Shown one piece after another: positions 1-6,338 of a stretch of DNA of 6,338 nucleotides (its first letter is position 1; every line of letters starts with the position of its first letter). Position numbers and translations under genes: made by a program. Where the stretch lies: positions 1-6,338 of the forward strand of contig JASIBM010000640.1 in assembly GCA_030045175.1 (NCBI GenBank), read 5' to 3'. The DNA comes from Streptosporangiaceae bacterium (GTDB taxonomy: Bacteria; Actinomycetota; Actinomycetes; Streptosporangiales; Streptosporangiaceae). The notes beneath the pieces are model-generated. The model was not told the DNA's origin. It searched no databases and saw only the letters and a program-made list of their open reading frames with translations.

Positions 1-905
1 GTGATGCCCTTGAAGTCCGGTGCAGGCCCGCAGTCGACAAGCGCGGTGGCGTTCGGGTTGCACTTGGTCAGCGAGGTAGCCCGCACGCCGGTGAGCGCGT
101 TGAGCTGACCGCGCAGCCTGGCCGAGCCCTGCAGCGCGGTGGAGTAGCTCGGCACGTCGCGCTCCAGGCCCTGGAACGCGTTGAACGCGATCGCCACAGC
201 CATCACGATCAGCACCGCTCCGCCCGCGAACCGGACTTGCGGCGCGTGCCGGCGCAGCGCCCGCACCCGCCCGGATAGCTGCCCGCCGGCCAGGGCGACG
301 GCAAGCAGCGGTATCGCGGTGCCGACCGCGAACGCGGCCGTGACGAAGACAGCCGTCAGCCCGACCCGGTGCGTCGCGCCGACCACCGTGATCGCGGCGA
401 GCACCGGCCCGGCGCACGGGACATATACCAGCCCGAGCGCAAGCCCAAGCACGAACCCGCCGCCGCGGCCGCTCGGCCGCCGGATCGCAAGCCTGGAGAA
501 CGGCCGTTCGAGCAGGACACCAAGCGGCGGGATCAGGTAACCGAGGCCGACGATGATCAGCAGCGCGATCCCGGCGTCGCGGAGCGAGTCCTGCGGCAGG
601 TGCAGCAGCGAGATGATCTCTGAGCCTGCCAGGACCAGGACGCTGAAGCTGAGCGCCAGGCCAGCGACGACGGCCACCGGGCGGGCCAGGCTGACCCTCG
701 GCGGGGCCGGGCCGGCCTTCGGCGGGGCCAGGACGGCCGTCGGCTGGGCATCACCGGCCGTCGGCAGGGCAGCATCCGCCTGCTGGGCGGCGGCATTCGA
801 TCCGGTAGCCCCCGCGACAAGCACGACAGGGAGCACCGGCAGGATGCACGGCGAGATGCCGGCCAGAAAGCCAGCGACCACCCCGATGAGCACGAGCCCG
901 ATCAT
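1..905 (-). CDS. dipZ: DipZ: CcdA-like membrane electron carrier, N-terminal membrane part (3' end outside window)
   Basis: The visible 301 residues form the six-helix CcdA/DsbD-type membrane domain. In this family it carries electrons from cytoplasmic thioredoxin across the membrane to an extracytoplasmic thioredoxin-like domain. Helices fall at about 2-32, 75-101, 110-132, 149-177, 183-206 and 225-243. The paired active cysteines are C20 in ISPCILPVLPVV and C164 in VYVPCAGPVLAAI. A short outer segment follows with two more cysteines (C282, C292), then APDFKGIT. In mycobacterial DipZ the same motif opens the TlpA-like thioredoxin domain, so the gene should continue to the left with that domain. 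The ATG start is preceded by GCGAGGG at a 7-base spacing. A Pro/Ala-rich insert (about 35-70) separates helices 1 and 2. The gene lies 87 bases after the kinase gene on the same strand. A plain CcdA for cytochrome c maturation is the alternative, but the C-terminal match to DipZ argues against it. Confidence 0.9.
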   Translation of the reverse strand, partial: MIGLVLIGVVAGFLAGISPCILPVLPVVLVAGATGSNAAAQQADAALPTAGDAQPTAVLAPPKAGPAPPRVSLARPVAVVAGLALSFSVLVLAGSEIISLLHLPQDSLRDAGIALLIIVGLGYLIPPLGVLLERPFSRLAIRRPSGRGGGFVLGLALGLVYVPCAGPVLAAITVVGATHRVGLTAVFVTAAFAVGTAIPLLAVALAGGQLSGRVRALRRHAPQVRFAGGAVLIVMAVAIAFNAFQGLERDVPSYSTALQGSARLRGQLNALTGVRATSLTKCNPNATALVDCGPAPDFKGI

Positions 906-992
906 GCGGCAACCCTCGCCTTCCAGCCTCTGGCCTGCACATCAGTAATTCGTCGCCGCCACAGCCGCGGATTGGCCTGGAACGGTCAGCGA
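906..992 (-). other. 87-base gap between kinase gene and dipZ
   Basis: This is the only gap in the window large enough for its own promoter. It holds the dipZ ribosome binding site and a small AT-richer pocket (about 940-955, GAATTACTGATG on the minus strand) that could include a -10-like element. I see no matching -35 at normal spacing. There is no strong hairpin followed by a T-run, so I cannot support a terminator. Read-through from the kinase gene into dipZ remains possible. Confidence 0.4.
913..919 (-). promoter_or_regulatory. Ribosome binding site of dipZ
   Basis: On the minus strand GCGAGGG lies 7 bases before the ATG at 905. It supports this start. The upstream reading frame meets a TGA within about 40 bases and offers no other ATG or GTG. 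Confidence 0.65.
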
Positions 993-3110
993 TCAGGCCG
1001 TCGCGACCGGCCGCCCGGTTGCCGTCTCCCACAGCGCTGCCATTCCATGGGAATGGCCCGTGGCCAGCAGTTCGCCGCCCGGGCTGAAGGCGACGGCGAG
1101 CACGGCGCTGGCATAGTGCCCGCCCAGTGTCCGGACCAGGCGCCCGCGTGCCACGTCCCACAGGCACGCGCCGCCGACGCTGTACCCGGCGGCGAGCAGC
1201 AACGCACGAGGGCTGAACGCGAGCGCGAAGACGCTCACGTCGACCGCGCCGCGCTTGGCAAAGGCCGACATCTGCGTCGCCGTCCTCGGGTCCCACAGGC
1301 GGACACCGCCATCGCCATCGCCGGTGGCGAGCACCGAGCTGTCGGGTGTGAACGCGACGGTGAACACCTCTGCCTGGCCCCACATGGGCAGCGCCGCCAG
1401 CGGGTCGCCGCCGCCGGTCCACAGGTACGTGCGGCCGTTGCCGTCGCCGGCCGCGAGCATCGACCCGTCCGGGCTGAAGGCGACCGAGCAGACGCCTTGC
1501 GACTGCGGGTTCGTCAGCACCCGGGTTAGCTGCGCTCTGCCAGCCAGCCCCGTGCCAGGTAGCACGGTGCCAGGTAGCCCAGTGCCAGCCAGCCCAGTGC
1601 CAGGTAGCCCCGTGCCAGGTAGCCCCGTGCCAGGTAGCACCGTGGCGACCTGCCAGAGATAGACGTTCCCGTTCTCATCGCCCGCGGCGAGCATGGAGCC
1701 GTCCGGGCTGAACGCCACCGAGTTGACGCTGGCCGAATCGGGGTCGGTCAAGGTAGCGACCAGGCGCCGTTCCCTCGGCGCCCAGATCCTGGTGCTGCCG
1801 TCCGTGCAGGCGACGGCCAGCAGCGAGCCATCCGGACTGTAGCTGATCGCCTCGACCGGGCGGCTGGCCGGCTCGGAGCCGGCCAGTCCTGCCGTGATGT
1901 CCCCGGCGAAGCGAGGGGTCGCCGCGTCGCACAGGAACGCGTTGCCGCCCGAGTCACCGATGGCCAGCGTCGTACCGTCCGGGCTGAACGCGAGCGCGGT
2001 GACGTCGGTGCCCGCAGGCTCAGGTTCGGCGGGCGGCCCGGCAGCCGCCCACGCCTGCTGCCTCGCACCCGTCCCGCCGACCGCTACGGTCGGCAGGTCA
2101 TGGCGAGCGCCGGCGGGCGCGGGCACGACAGGCGGAGCTACCACCGGGCCAGAAACGGTCTGCCCGGCCTGCCCCGCCTGCCCCGCCTGCGGGAGCCTCG
2201 GGCCAGGGATGAGGCCAGGGCGGGCGTTGTACGGCGTCACCCCGAGCGCCGCCCGCAGCGCCTCGGCGAAGTCGCCGCACGTCGGGTACCTGTCGTCCGG
2301 CCGCTTGGCCATGGCCCTGGAGAAGACCCCATCGACCGCGGCCGGGAGCCCTGGTAGCTGCCTGCGCGGCGACGGCGGGGGCTCGGACAGGTGGGCCCAG
2401 ATCACGGCCAGCCCCTGATCGCGCTCGAACGGCGCCCGGCCGGCCAGCAACTCGAACGCTACGCACGCAAGCGCGTACTGGTCCGTCCGCCCGTCGGTCT
2501 CGTGGCCCTGGATCTGCTCGGGCGCGATGTAGCCGGGCGTGCCGAGGAACAACCCGGTGCCGGTCAGCGCTGCCGACGACACGCCCTTGCTCAGCCCGAA
2601 ATCCGACAGGTACACGTGATCAGGCCGGTCGGGCCGCTCGTGGACCAGGATGTTGGCGGGCTTGACGTCCCTGTGCACCAGGCCTGCCGCGTGCGCGGCG
2701 TCCAGGGCCGACGCGACCGACGAGATGATCGCCGCAACCTGGTAAGCCGGCAGCGACTCCTCGTCGGCCAGGAGCGTCCGCGCGTCACGACCGGGCACCA
2801 GGCGCATCACGATGAACAGCAGGCCGTCGGCTTCCCCGGCGTCGTACACGGGAACGATGTGCGGGTCATCGACCGCCGCCGCGGCCCGCGCCTCGCGGAT
2901 GAACCGCCTGCGGAACGCCTGGTCGGCGGCGAGCGCCGGCGCCATGATCTTCAGCGCCACCTTACGGCCAAGGCGCTCGTCGACGGCGCGGAACACCACG
3001 GCCATCCCGCCCGCGCCGATCTGTTCCTCAAGGAGGTACCCGGCCACTCGCCGGCCGGGGCCGAACCCGGCGAGCAGGCCAGCGGTCGCCTCAGGAACGC
3101 TCTCGCCCAC
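993..3110 (-). CDS. Ser/Thr protein kinase with C-terminal seven-bladed WD40 propeller
   Basis: This 705-residue protein joins an active-looking Hanks-type kinase to a WD40 propeller. Kinase domain, about 25-290: glycine loop GAGGMAVVF (32-40), ATP lysine K54, C-helix E73, catalytic loop HRDVKPAN (D148, K150, N153), DFG (170-172) and APE (196-198). T183 and T185 sit in the activation loop with the same spacing to GT (190-191) as the autophosphorylated threonines of mycobacterial PknB. A Pro/Ala/Gly-rich linker (about 290-366) follows. Seven WD40 repeats then run from 366 to the end, most with (F/Y)SPDG and LW/IW. The loop after blade 3 carries an LPGTG pentapeptide array (492-526). I see no membrane helix, unlike PknB, so the protein is probably cytoplasmic, with the propeller binding a partner or substrate. 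The GTG start follows AGAGG by 4 bases and lies 7 bases after the upstream stop, which suggests translational coupling. The substrate is unknown. Confidence 0.93.
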   Translation of the reverse strand: MGESVPEATAGLLAGFGPGRRVAGYLLEEQIGAGGMAVVFRAVDERLGRKVALKIMAPALAADQAFRRRFIREARAAAAVDDPHIVPVYDAGEADGLLFIVMRLVPGRDARTLLADEESLPAYQVAAIISSVASALDAAHAAGLVHRDVKPANILVHERPDRPDHVYLSDFGLSKGVSSAALTGTGLFLGTPGYIAPEQIQGHETDGRTDQYALACVAFELLAGRAPFERDQGLAVIWAHLSEPPPSPRRQLPGLPAAVDGVFSRAMAKRPDDRYPTCGDFAEALRAALGVTPYNARPGLIPGPRLPQAGQAGQAGQTVSGPVVAPPVVPAPAGARHDLPTVAVGGTGARQQAWAAAGPPAEPEPAGTDVTALAFSPDGTTLAIGDSGGNAFLCDAATPRFAGDITAGLAGSEPASRPVEAISYSPDGSLLAVACTDGSTRIWAPRERRLVATLTDPDSASVNSVAFSPDGSMLAAGDENGNVYLWQVATVLPGTGLPGTGLPGTGLAGTGLPGTVLPGTGLAGRAQLTRVLTNPQSQGVCSVAFSPDGSMLAAGDGNGRTYLWTGGGDPLAALPMWGQAEVFTVAFTPDSSVLATGDGDGGVRLWDPRTATQMSAFAKRGAVDVSVFALAFSPRALLLAAGYSVGGACLWDVARGRLVRTLGGHYASAVLAVAFSPGGELLATGHSHGMAALWETATGRPVATA
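1546..1635 (-). repeat. Tandem 15-base repeat, six units, encoding LPGTG-type pentapeptides
   Basis: Six head-to-tail units of 15 bases fit the pattern agccccgtgccaggt on the plus strand. Units at 1546-1560, 1606-1620 and 1621-1635 are identical. The others differ by 1-3 bases. Degenerate units flank the array (1531-1545 and 1636-1650). The period is five codons, so copy-number change keeps the kinase frame. The encoded units are mostly LPGTG, with LAGTG and LPGTV variants, and they lie between WD40 blades 3 and 4. Confidence 0.9.
2160..2189 (-). repeat. Short 9-base tandem repeat in the kinase linker (QAG x3)
   Basis: Three copies of a 9-base unit (CAGGCGGGG on the minus strand, the third with one change) encode QAGQAGQAG in the linker between kinase and propeller. 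It looks like simple slippage in a region of low constraint. Confidence 0.7.
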
Positions 3111-3114
3111 GATG

Positions 3115-3119
3115 CCTCT
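3115..3119 (-). promoter_or_regulatory. Ribosome binding site of the kinase gene, overlapping the upstream stop codon
   Basis: AGAGG lies 4 bases before the GTG at 3110, a short spacing. It shares bases with the TAG stop (3118-3120) of the preceding gene, so ribosomes finishing that gene are placed at this site. It supports GTG 3110 as the start. The next in-frame ATG is M36, inside the glycine loop, which is too late. Confidence 0.6.
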
Positions 3120-3561
3120 AGTTGCCGATGAAGACGCGCTCGGGAGCGATGAGCACGGCGGCGCGCCTATCCTGCGCCATTACCCGGTCATATTCATCGA
3201 AGTCCGCATGCGTGCCGCCGGCGGCGGTGAAGATCTCGCGCAGCAGCAGCCGGAGCCGCTCGGGGCCGATGCCCTCCATCGGGTCGTCCGGCCCGGCGAT
3301 CTGGACCGGCCCCTCGACGCCGGCCCACTGCCAGCCAGCCCGCAGCACCACCGACGCCCTGGGCCTGGCGCGCAGGTGGGAGAGCTTGCGGGCGCTGCCG
3401 TGAATGACGGCGGCGACGGTGCGCTCTGCCGTGATCGGATGGTCGAGCACGCCGACGTTGACGACTGAGGGCCGCATGCGCCCGTCGGGGCCGAGCACGG
3501 TCAGGACCGCCAGGCCATGCTCTCGCGGCACCATCGCCTCGAAGTCGGCCAGACTGGCCAC
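3118..3561 (-). CDS. PPOX-class split-barrel oxidoreductase, probably F420-dependent
   Basis: This 147-residue protein has the split beta-barrel fold of the pyridoxamine 5'-phosphate oxidase superfamily. It resembles the actinobacterial 'PPOX class F420-dependent' branch, whose members use F420H2 or FMN to reduce small molecules; the substrate here is unknown. Visible landmarks are the first strands with GLAVLTVLGPDGRMRPSVVN (16-35), the probable cofactor-phosphate segment HGSARKLSHLRARPRASV (54-71), WQWAGVEGP (77-85), and the family-typical tail AAGGTHADFDEYDRVM (113-128). I chose the GTG at 3561 because AGGGAGG precedes it by 5 bases and the domain begins directly after it. The frame is open up to 3687, but that part overlaps the upstream gene and does not resemble the family. 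It lies 28 bases after the FAD oxidoreductase gene and 7 before the kinase gene, so it is very likely co-transcribed with both. F420 versus FMN cannot be settled by eye. Confidence 0.85.
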   Translation of the reverse strand: MASLADFEAMVPREHGLAVLTVLGPDGRMRPSVVNVGVLDHPITAERTVAAVIHGSARKLSHLRARPRASVVLRAGWQWAGVEGPVQIAGPDDPMEGIGPERLRLLLREIFTAAGGTHADFDEYDRVMAQDRRAAVLIAPERVFIGN

Positions 3562-3566
3562 GTCAT

Positions 3567-3573
3567 CCTCCCT
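3567..3573 (-). promoter_or_regulatory. Ribosome binding site of the PPOX gene
   Basis: AGGGAGG lies 5 bases before GTG 3561, the strongest Shine-Dalgarno match in the window. It decides the start. An ATG lies immediately after the site but is out of frame with the protein. Confidence 0.8.
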
Positions 3574-3589
3574 GGGATCTGCGGCGGCG

Positions 3590-6049
3590 TTACATCTGCA
3601 CGCGCTTGCTCGACGGATCATAGAGCGGGCGCAGCGACGCCACGGCCGGGTACACCGCGTCGCCGATCTGCACCGTCCAGTCGGCATTATCCAGGTACGC
3701 CCGGTCGATCGGCTCGCCGGCGTCGATCATCGCCAGGCCAACCGCGCCTGCGAGGGTAAAGCCGTAGGAGGCGGAACGGACATACCCAACGGGCCGCCCG
3801 TTGCGCCTGACGATCTCCGCGTGGAAGAGCAGCGCCTGCGGATCGGATACAAGCACCTGAACCAGCCTGCGGGTCAGCGGCCCCCTCGCCTTCTGGGCGA
3901 GCACCGCCTCCCTGCCGATGAAGCCACCGGGCTTGTCCAGGGCCACGGCGAAGCCGAGGCCCGCCTCGAGCACGGTGTCGGTGTTGTCGATGTCGTGCCC
4001 GTAGTCGCGGTATCCCTTCTCCATCCGCAGGCTGGCCAGCGCCTTGAGCCCGGCGTGCCGCAGCCCGATCGGCTCGCCGGCCCGCACCAGCCGGTCATAG
4101 ACGTGCGTCGCCTGCTCAGCGGGAACGTGCAGCTCGTACCCGAGCTCGCCAAGGTAGGTGATCCTGATGCACAGCGCCCTGGCGAAGCCGATCGCGATCT
4201 CCCGCGCCGCGCGGAACCCGAACGCCTCGTTCGACATGTCCGTGTCTGTCACCGCGGACATCAGCTCGCGCGAGCGCGGGCCCTGGATGTTGATCTGCCC
4301 GTACGCCCCGGTCACGTCCGTGACGAACGCGTGGGCGTCGTCGAAGTTCCTGCGCATCCACGTGAGCGCGTGCCGGTGCGCGGTGTCCGATGCGACCACG
4401 AAGAACCTGTCCTCGTCGAGCTTGGTGACGGTCAGGTCGGCCTCGATCTTGCCCGCCTCGTTCAGCCACTGCGTGTAGGTGATCCGGCCGGGCTCGCCGT
4501 TGACGTGGTTGGCCGAGATGCGGTCGAGCTCGCGCCCTGAGTCCCTGCCCTGCACGTCGAACCTCGCCATGAACGACATGTCCATCAAGATCACGCCGGT
4601 GCGCGCGGCGTGGTGCTCCGCGGCCCAGTAGTCGTACCAGGGCTGACGTCCCCACGACAGCGGCGAGCTGACCGGCTCGACTCCCTCGGGGGCGTACCAG
4701 TCCGCCCCCTCCCACCCGCTGACATCACGGAAGAAGGCGCGCCTGGCCACCAGCCTGTCGTGGATGGGCGACAGCTTGGCGCCGCGGGCGGTGCGCATCG
4801 ACCGGTTCGGGTAGTGCGTCGCGTACACCATGCCGAGCGACTCGACCGTCCTGGTCGCCCGGTACTCGGGGTTGCCCTGGTAGGCGTGCAGCCGGTCGAT
4901 GTTCATCGCGGTGACGTCGACGTCGGGACTGCCGTTCAGGATCCAGTGCGCGAGGACCCTGCCGATGCCGCCGCCGGTCAGGATGCCGATCGAGTTGAGC
5001 CCGGCCGCGACGAAGTAGTTCTTGAGCTCGGGCGCCTCGCCCACGACCGGCAGCAGGTCGGGGGTGAAGCTCTCCGGGCCGCAGAAGAATTTCTTGATCC
5101 CGGCCTGGCCGGTGACCGGCACCCTGGCCATCGTGGCTTCCAGGAACGGCGCCATCCGGTCCCAGTCCGGCGGCAGCTCACCGAAGGAGAAGTCCGCCGG
5201 GATGCCCTCGACCCGCCAGGGCGCGCAGACCGGCTCGAACATGCCGAGCATCAGGCCGCCGCCCTCCTCGCGGTAGTAGCCGTACGAGGCCGGGTCCTCA
5301 AGGACTGGCCAGTCCGGGTCCACGCCTTCGATCGGCTCGGTGAGCAGGTAGTAGTGCTCGGCGGCCTGGAGCGGGATGGACACCCCGGCGAGCGCGCCGA
5401 GCTGGCGCGCCCACATCCCCGCGCAGTTCACCACGAACTCGGCCTCGACGTCGCCGCGATCGGTCCGCACGCCGGTGACCACGCCTGCCTTGGTCAAGAA
5501 CCCGGTGACTGGCACGCCCTCGACGATCGTGACGCCCTTCATCCGGGCGCCCCTGGCCATCGACATGGTCACGTCGACCGGGTTGACCCGGCCGTCACCC
5601 GGAATGTAAAAACCTGCCAGCACGTCGTCGGTCCTGGCCAGCGGCCACATCGTCGCGACCTCGCCAGGTGAGATCTCGTGCACCTCGACGCCGAGGAACC
5701 GGTTGAACGCGGCGACCCTGCGGTACTCCTCAAGCCGCCCCGGCTCAATCGCGAGCTCGATCAGGCCCACCTGCTTGAGCCCGGTCGAAAGGCCGGTCTC
5801 CGCTTCCAGCCGCGAGTACAGGTCCCTGGTGTACTGGCGCAGCTCGGTGGAAGTCTGCGAGGTCGACCCGAACGTCGCGATCAGGCCGGCCGCGTGCCAG
5901 GTCGTGCCCGAGGTGAGCCGGTCCCGCTCGAGCAGCAGCACGTCCTGGCAGCCCATCAGCGCCAGGTGGTAGGCCACCGAGGTGCCGATCACTCCGCCGC
6001 CCACCACCACGACCCGCGCCCGCGAAGGCAAGTCGCCAGTTACACCCAC
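3590..6049 (-). CDS. FAD-dependent oxidoreductase fused to GcvT-like domain (dimethylglycine/sarcosine dehydrogenase type)
   Basis: This 819-residue enzyme has the domain order of dimethylglycine and sarcosine dehydrogenases, at their usual length. Such enzymes oxidatively demethylate an N-methyl amine at FAD and pass the one-carbon unit to tetrahydrofolate in the C-terminal domain. FAD domain: VVVVGGGVIG (13-22), ribose-binding E41, and SGTTWHAAGL (47-56), in which H52 matches the histidine that links FAD covalently in this family. FAD-side motifs CGPESFTPD (323-331) and GLNSIGILTGGGIG (350-363) follow, then the central FAO_M-like segment to about 435. The GcvT-like part runs from about 440 and includes YTQWLNEAGKIEADLTV, with D538 the likely counterpart of the catalytic Asp of aminomethyltransferases, and YLGELGYELHVP. 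A GcvT C-terminal barrel ends the protein. I chose GTG 6049, 14 bases after the ettA stop. TTG 6031 is possible. The frame stays open into ettA, but that part is a shadow. The exact substrate cannot be told by eye. Confidence 0.88.
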   Translation of the reverse strand: MGVTGDLPSRARVVVVGGGVIGTSVAYHLALMGCQDVLLLERDRLTSGTTWHAAGLIATFGSTSQTSTELRQYTRDLYSRLEAETGLSTGLKQVGLIELAIEPGRLEEYRRVAAFNRFLGVEVHEISPGEVATMWPLARTDDVLAGFYIPGDGRVNPVDVTMSMARGARMKGVTIVEGVPVTGFLTKAGVVTGVRTDRGDVEAEFVVNCAGMWARQLGALAGVSIPLQAAEHYYLLTEPIEGVDPDWPVLEDPASYGYYREEGGGLMLGMFEPVCAPWRVEGIPADFSFGELPPDWDRMAPFLEATMARVPVTGQAGIKKFFCGPESFTPDLLPVVGEAPELKNYFVAAGLNSIGILTGGGIGRVLAHWILNGSPDVDVTAMNIDRLHAYQGNPEYRATRTVESLGMVYATHYPNRSMRTARGAKLSPIHDRLVARRAFFRDVSGWEGADWYAPEGVEPVSSPLSWGRQPWYDYWAAEHHAARTGVILMDMSFMARFDVQGRDSGRELDRISANHVNGEPGRITYTQWLNEAGKIEADLTVTKLDEDRFFVVASDTAHRHALTWMRRNFDDAHAFVTDVTGAYGQINIQGPRSRELMSAVTDTDMSNEAFGFRAAREIAIGFARALCIRITYLGELGYELHVPAEQATHVYDRLVRAGEPIGLRHAGLKALASLRMEKGYRDYGHDIDNTDTVLEAGLGFAVALDKPGGFIGREAVLAQKARGPLTRRLVQVLVSDPQALLFHAEIVRRNGRPVGYVRSASYGFTLAGAVGLAMIDAGEPIDRAYLDNADWTVQIGDAVYPAVASLRPLYDPSSKRVQM

Positions 6050-6063
6050 CGCCGCCGTCCCGC

Positions 6064-6338
6064 TCAGCCGCGGGTCAGCTTGCGGTAGGTGACCCGATGT
6101 GGCCTGGCGGCCTCGGCGCCTAGCCGGTCGATCTTGTTCTTCTCGTAGGCATCGAAGTTCCCCTCGAACCAGAACCAGCTCGACCCGCCCTCCCAGGCCA
6201 GGATGTGGGTCGCGATCCGGTCGAGGAACCACCGGTCGTGGCTGGTGATGACCGCGCACCCAGGGAACTCGAGCAGCGCGTTCTCCAGCGAGGACAGCGT
6301 CTCGACGTCCAGGTCGTTGGTCGGCTCGTCGAGCAGCA
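6064..6338 (-). CDS. ettA: EttA-type ABC-F translation factor, C-terminal end (5' end outside window)
   Basis: Only the last 90 codons and the TGA stop are visible. They begin at the Walker B region of the second ATPase domain: LLDEPTNDLDVETL, with the D-loop included and the catalytic Glu present. The switch histidine follows in ITSHDRWFLDRIATHIL. The tail FEGNFDAYEKNKIDRLG and EAARPHRVTYRKLTRG is characteristic of EttA rather than of other ABC-F proteins. In E. coli, EttA binds the ribosomal E site and gates entry into elongation according to ATP/ADP level. ABC-F proteins have two ATPase domains and no membrane part, so about five sixths of the gene should lie to the right. Its stop is 14 bases before the start of the FAD oxidoreductase gene, so the two are probably on one transcript. 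Nothing visible suggests damage. Confidence 0.9.
   Translation of the reverse strand, partial: LLDEPTNDLDVETLSSLENALLEFPGCAVITSHDRWFLDRIATHILAWEGGSSWFWFEGNFDAYEKNKIDRLGAEAARPHRVTYRKLTRG

Noticed and set aside
906..992. Intrinsic terminator between kinase gene and dipZ
   Set aside because: Only a weak 4-base stem could be found and there is no T-run, so no terminator is supported.
1546..1635. LPGTG units as sortase sorting signals
   Set aside because: They are internal and repeated, with no following hydrophobic helix and basic tail. The protein has no signal peptide, and the segment lies within a cytoplasmic-type WD40 propeller.
1546..1635. CRISPR-like or regulatory iteron array
   Set aside because: Units are contiguous with no spacers and keep the reading frame of the kinase gene. 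The simplest reading is a coding minisatellite.
3562..3687. N-terminal extension of the PPOX protein
   Set aside because: It overlaps the 3' end of the upstream gene, is Arg/Cys-rich, and lacks family similarity. A strong ribosome binding site supports GTG 3561.
3404..4540. Plus-strand open frame (378 codons) across the PPOX and FAD/GcvT genes
   Set aside because: It spans two real genes and the gap between them on the opposite strand. The composition is low-complexity and no family is recognisable.
4610..5671. Long plus-strand open frame (353 codons) opposite the FAD/GcvT gene
   Set aside because: It is antisense to a well-recognised enzyme. Its product is Arg/His/Pro-rich, with no domain or ribosome binding site. 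Long antisense frames are expected in high-GC coding DNA.
6029..6031. TTG as alternative start of the FAD/GcvT gene
   Set aside because: No Shine-Dalgarno match precedes it at normal spacing. GTG 6049 has a weak GGGACGG at about 5 bases and sits close behind the ettA stop. TTG is not excluded.
6050..6259. N-terminal extension of the FAD/GcvT protein into ettA
   Set aside because: The 70 extra residues come from an out-of-frame reading of the ettA 3' end and match nothing in the family. The Rossmann motif begins about 13 residues after GTG 6049, as expected.

Overview
The window comes from a high-GC actinobacterium. GC is around 70% by eye, wobble positions are almost all G or C, GTG starts are common, and two gene families are typical of the phylum: a DipZ-type CcdA fusion and an F420/FMN split-barrel (PPOX) oxidoreductase. 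The region looks chromosomal and stable. I saw no insertion sequence, tRNA, rRNA, CRISPR array or phage gene.

All five genes lie on the minus strand, so transcription runs from the right edge to the left. In that order they are: (1) the last 90 codons of ettA, an ABC-F translation factor (6064-6338, cut by the right edge); (2) an 819-residue FAD-dependent oxidoreductase fused to a GcvT-like folate domain, of the dimethylglycine/sarcosine dehydrogenase type (3590-6049); (3) a 147-residue PPOX-fold flavin or F420 enzyme (3118-3561); (4) a 705-residue Ser/Thr protein kinase with a C-terminal seven-bladed WD40 propeller (993-3110); (5) the membrane half of dipZ, a thiol-disulfide electron carrier (1-905, cut by the left edge just where its thioredoxin-like domain should begin). 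The gaps are 14, 28, 7 and 87 bases. The first four genes therefore look like one transcription unit. The stop codon of gene 3 lies within the ribosome binding site of gene 4. The 87-base gap before dipZ is the only place with room for a separate promoter.

Together the genes suggest redox and one-carbon housekeeping: oxidative N-demethylation feeding methylene-tetrahydrofolate, a small flavin/deazaflavin reductase, and export of reducing power by DipZ, with a cytoplasmic signalling kinase placed among them. A functional link between the kinase and its neighbours is inferred only from gene order. The most distinctive sequence feature is a tandem array of 15-base units inside the kinase gene. 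It encodes LPGTG-type pentapeptides in the loop between WD40 blades 3 and 4. I found no convincing evidence of a wholly new biological system.
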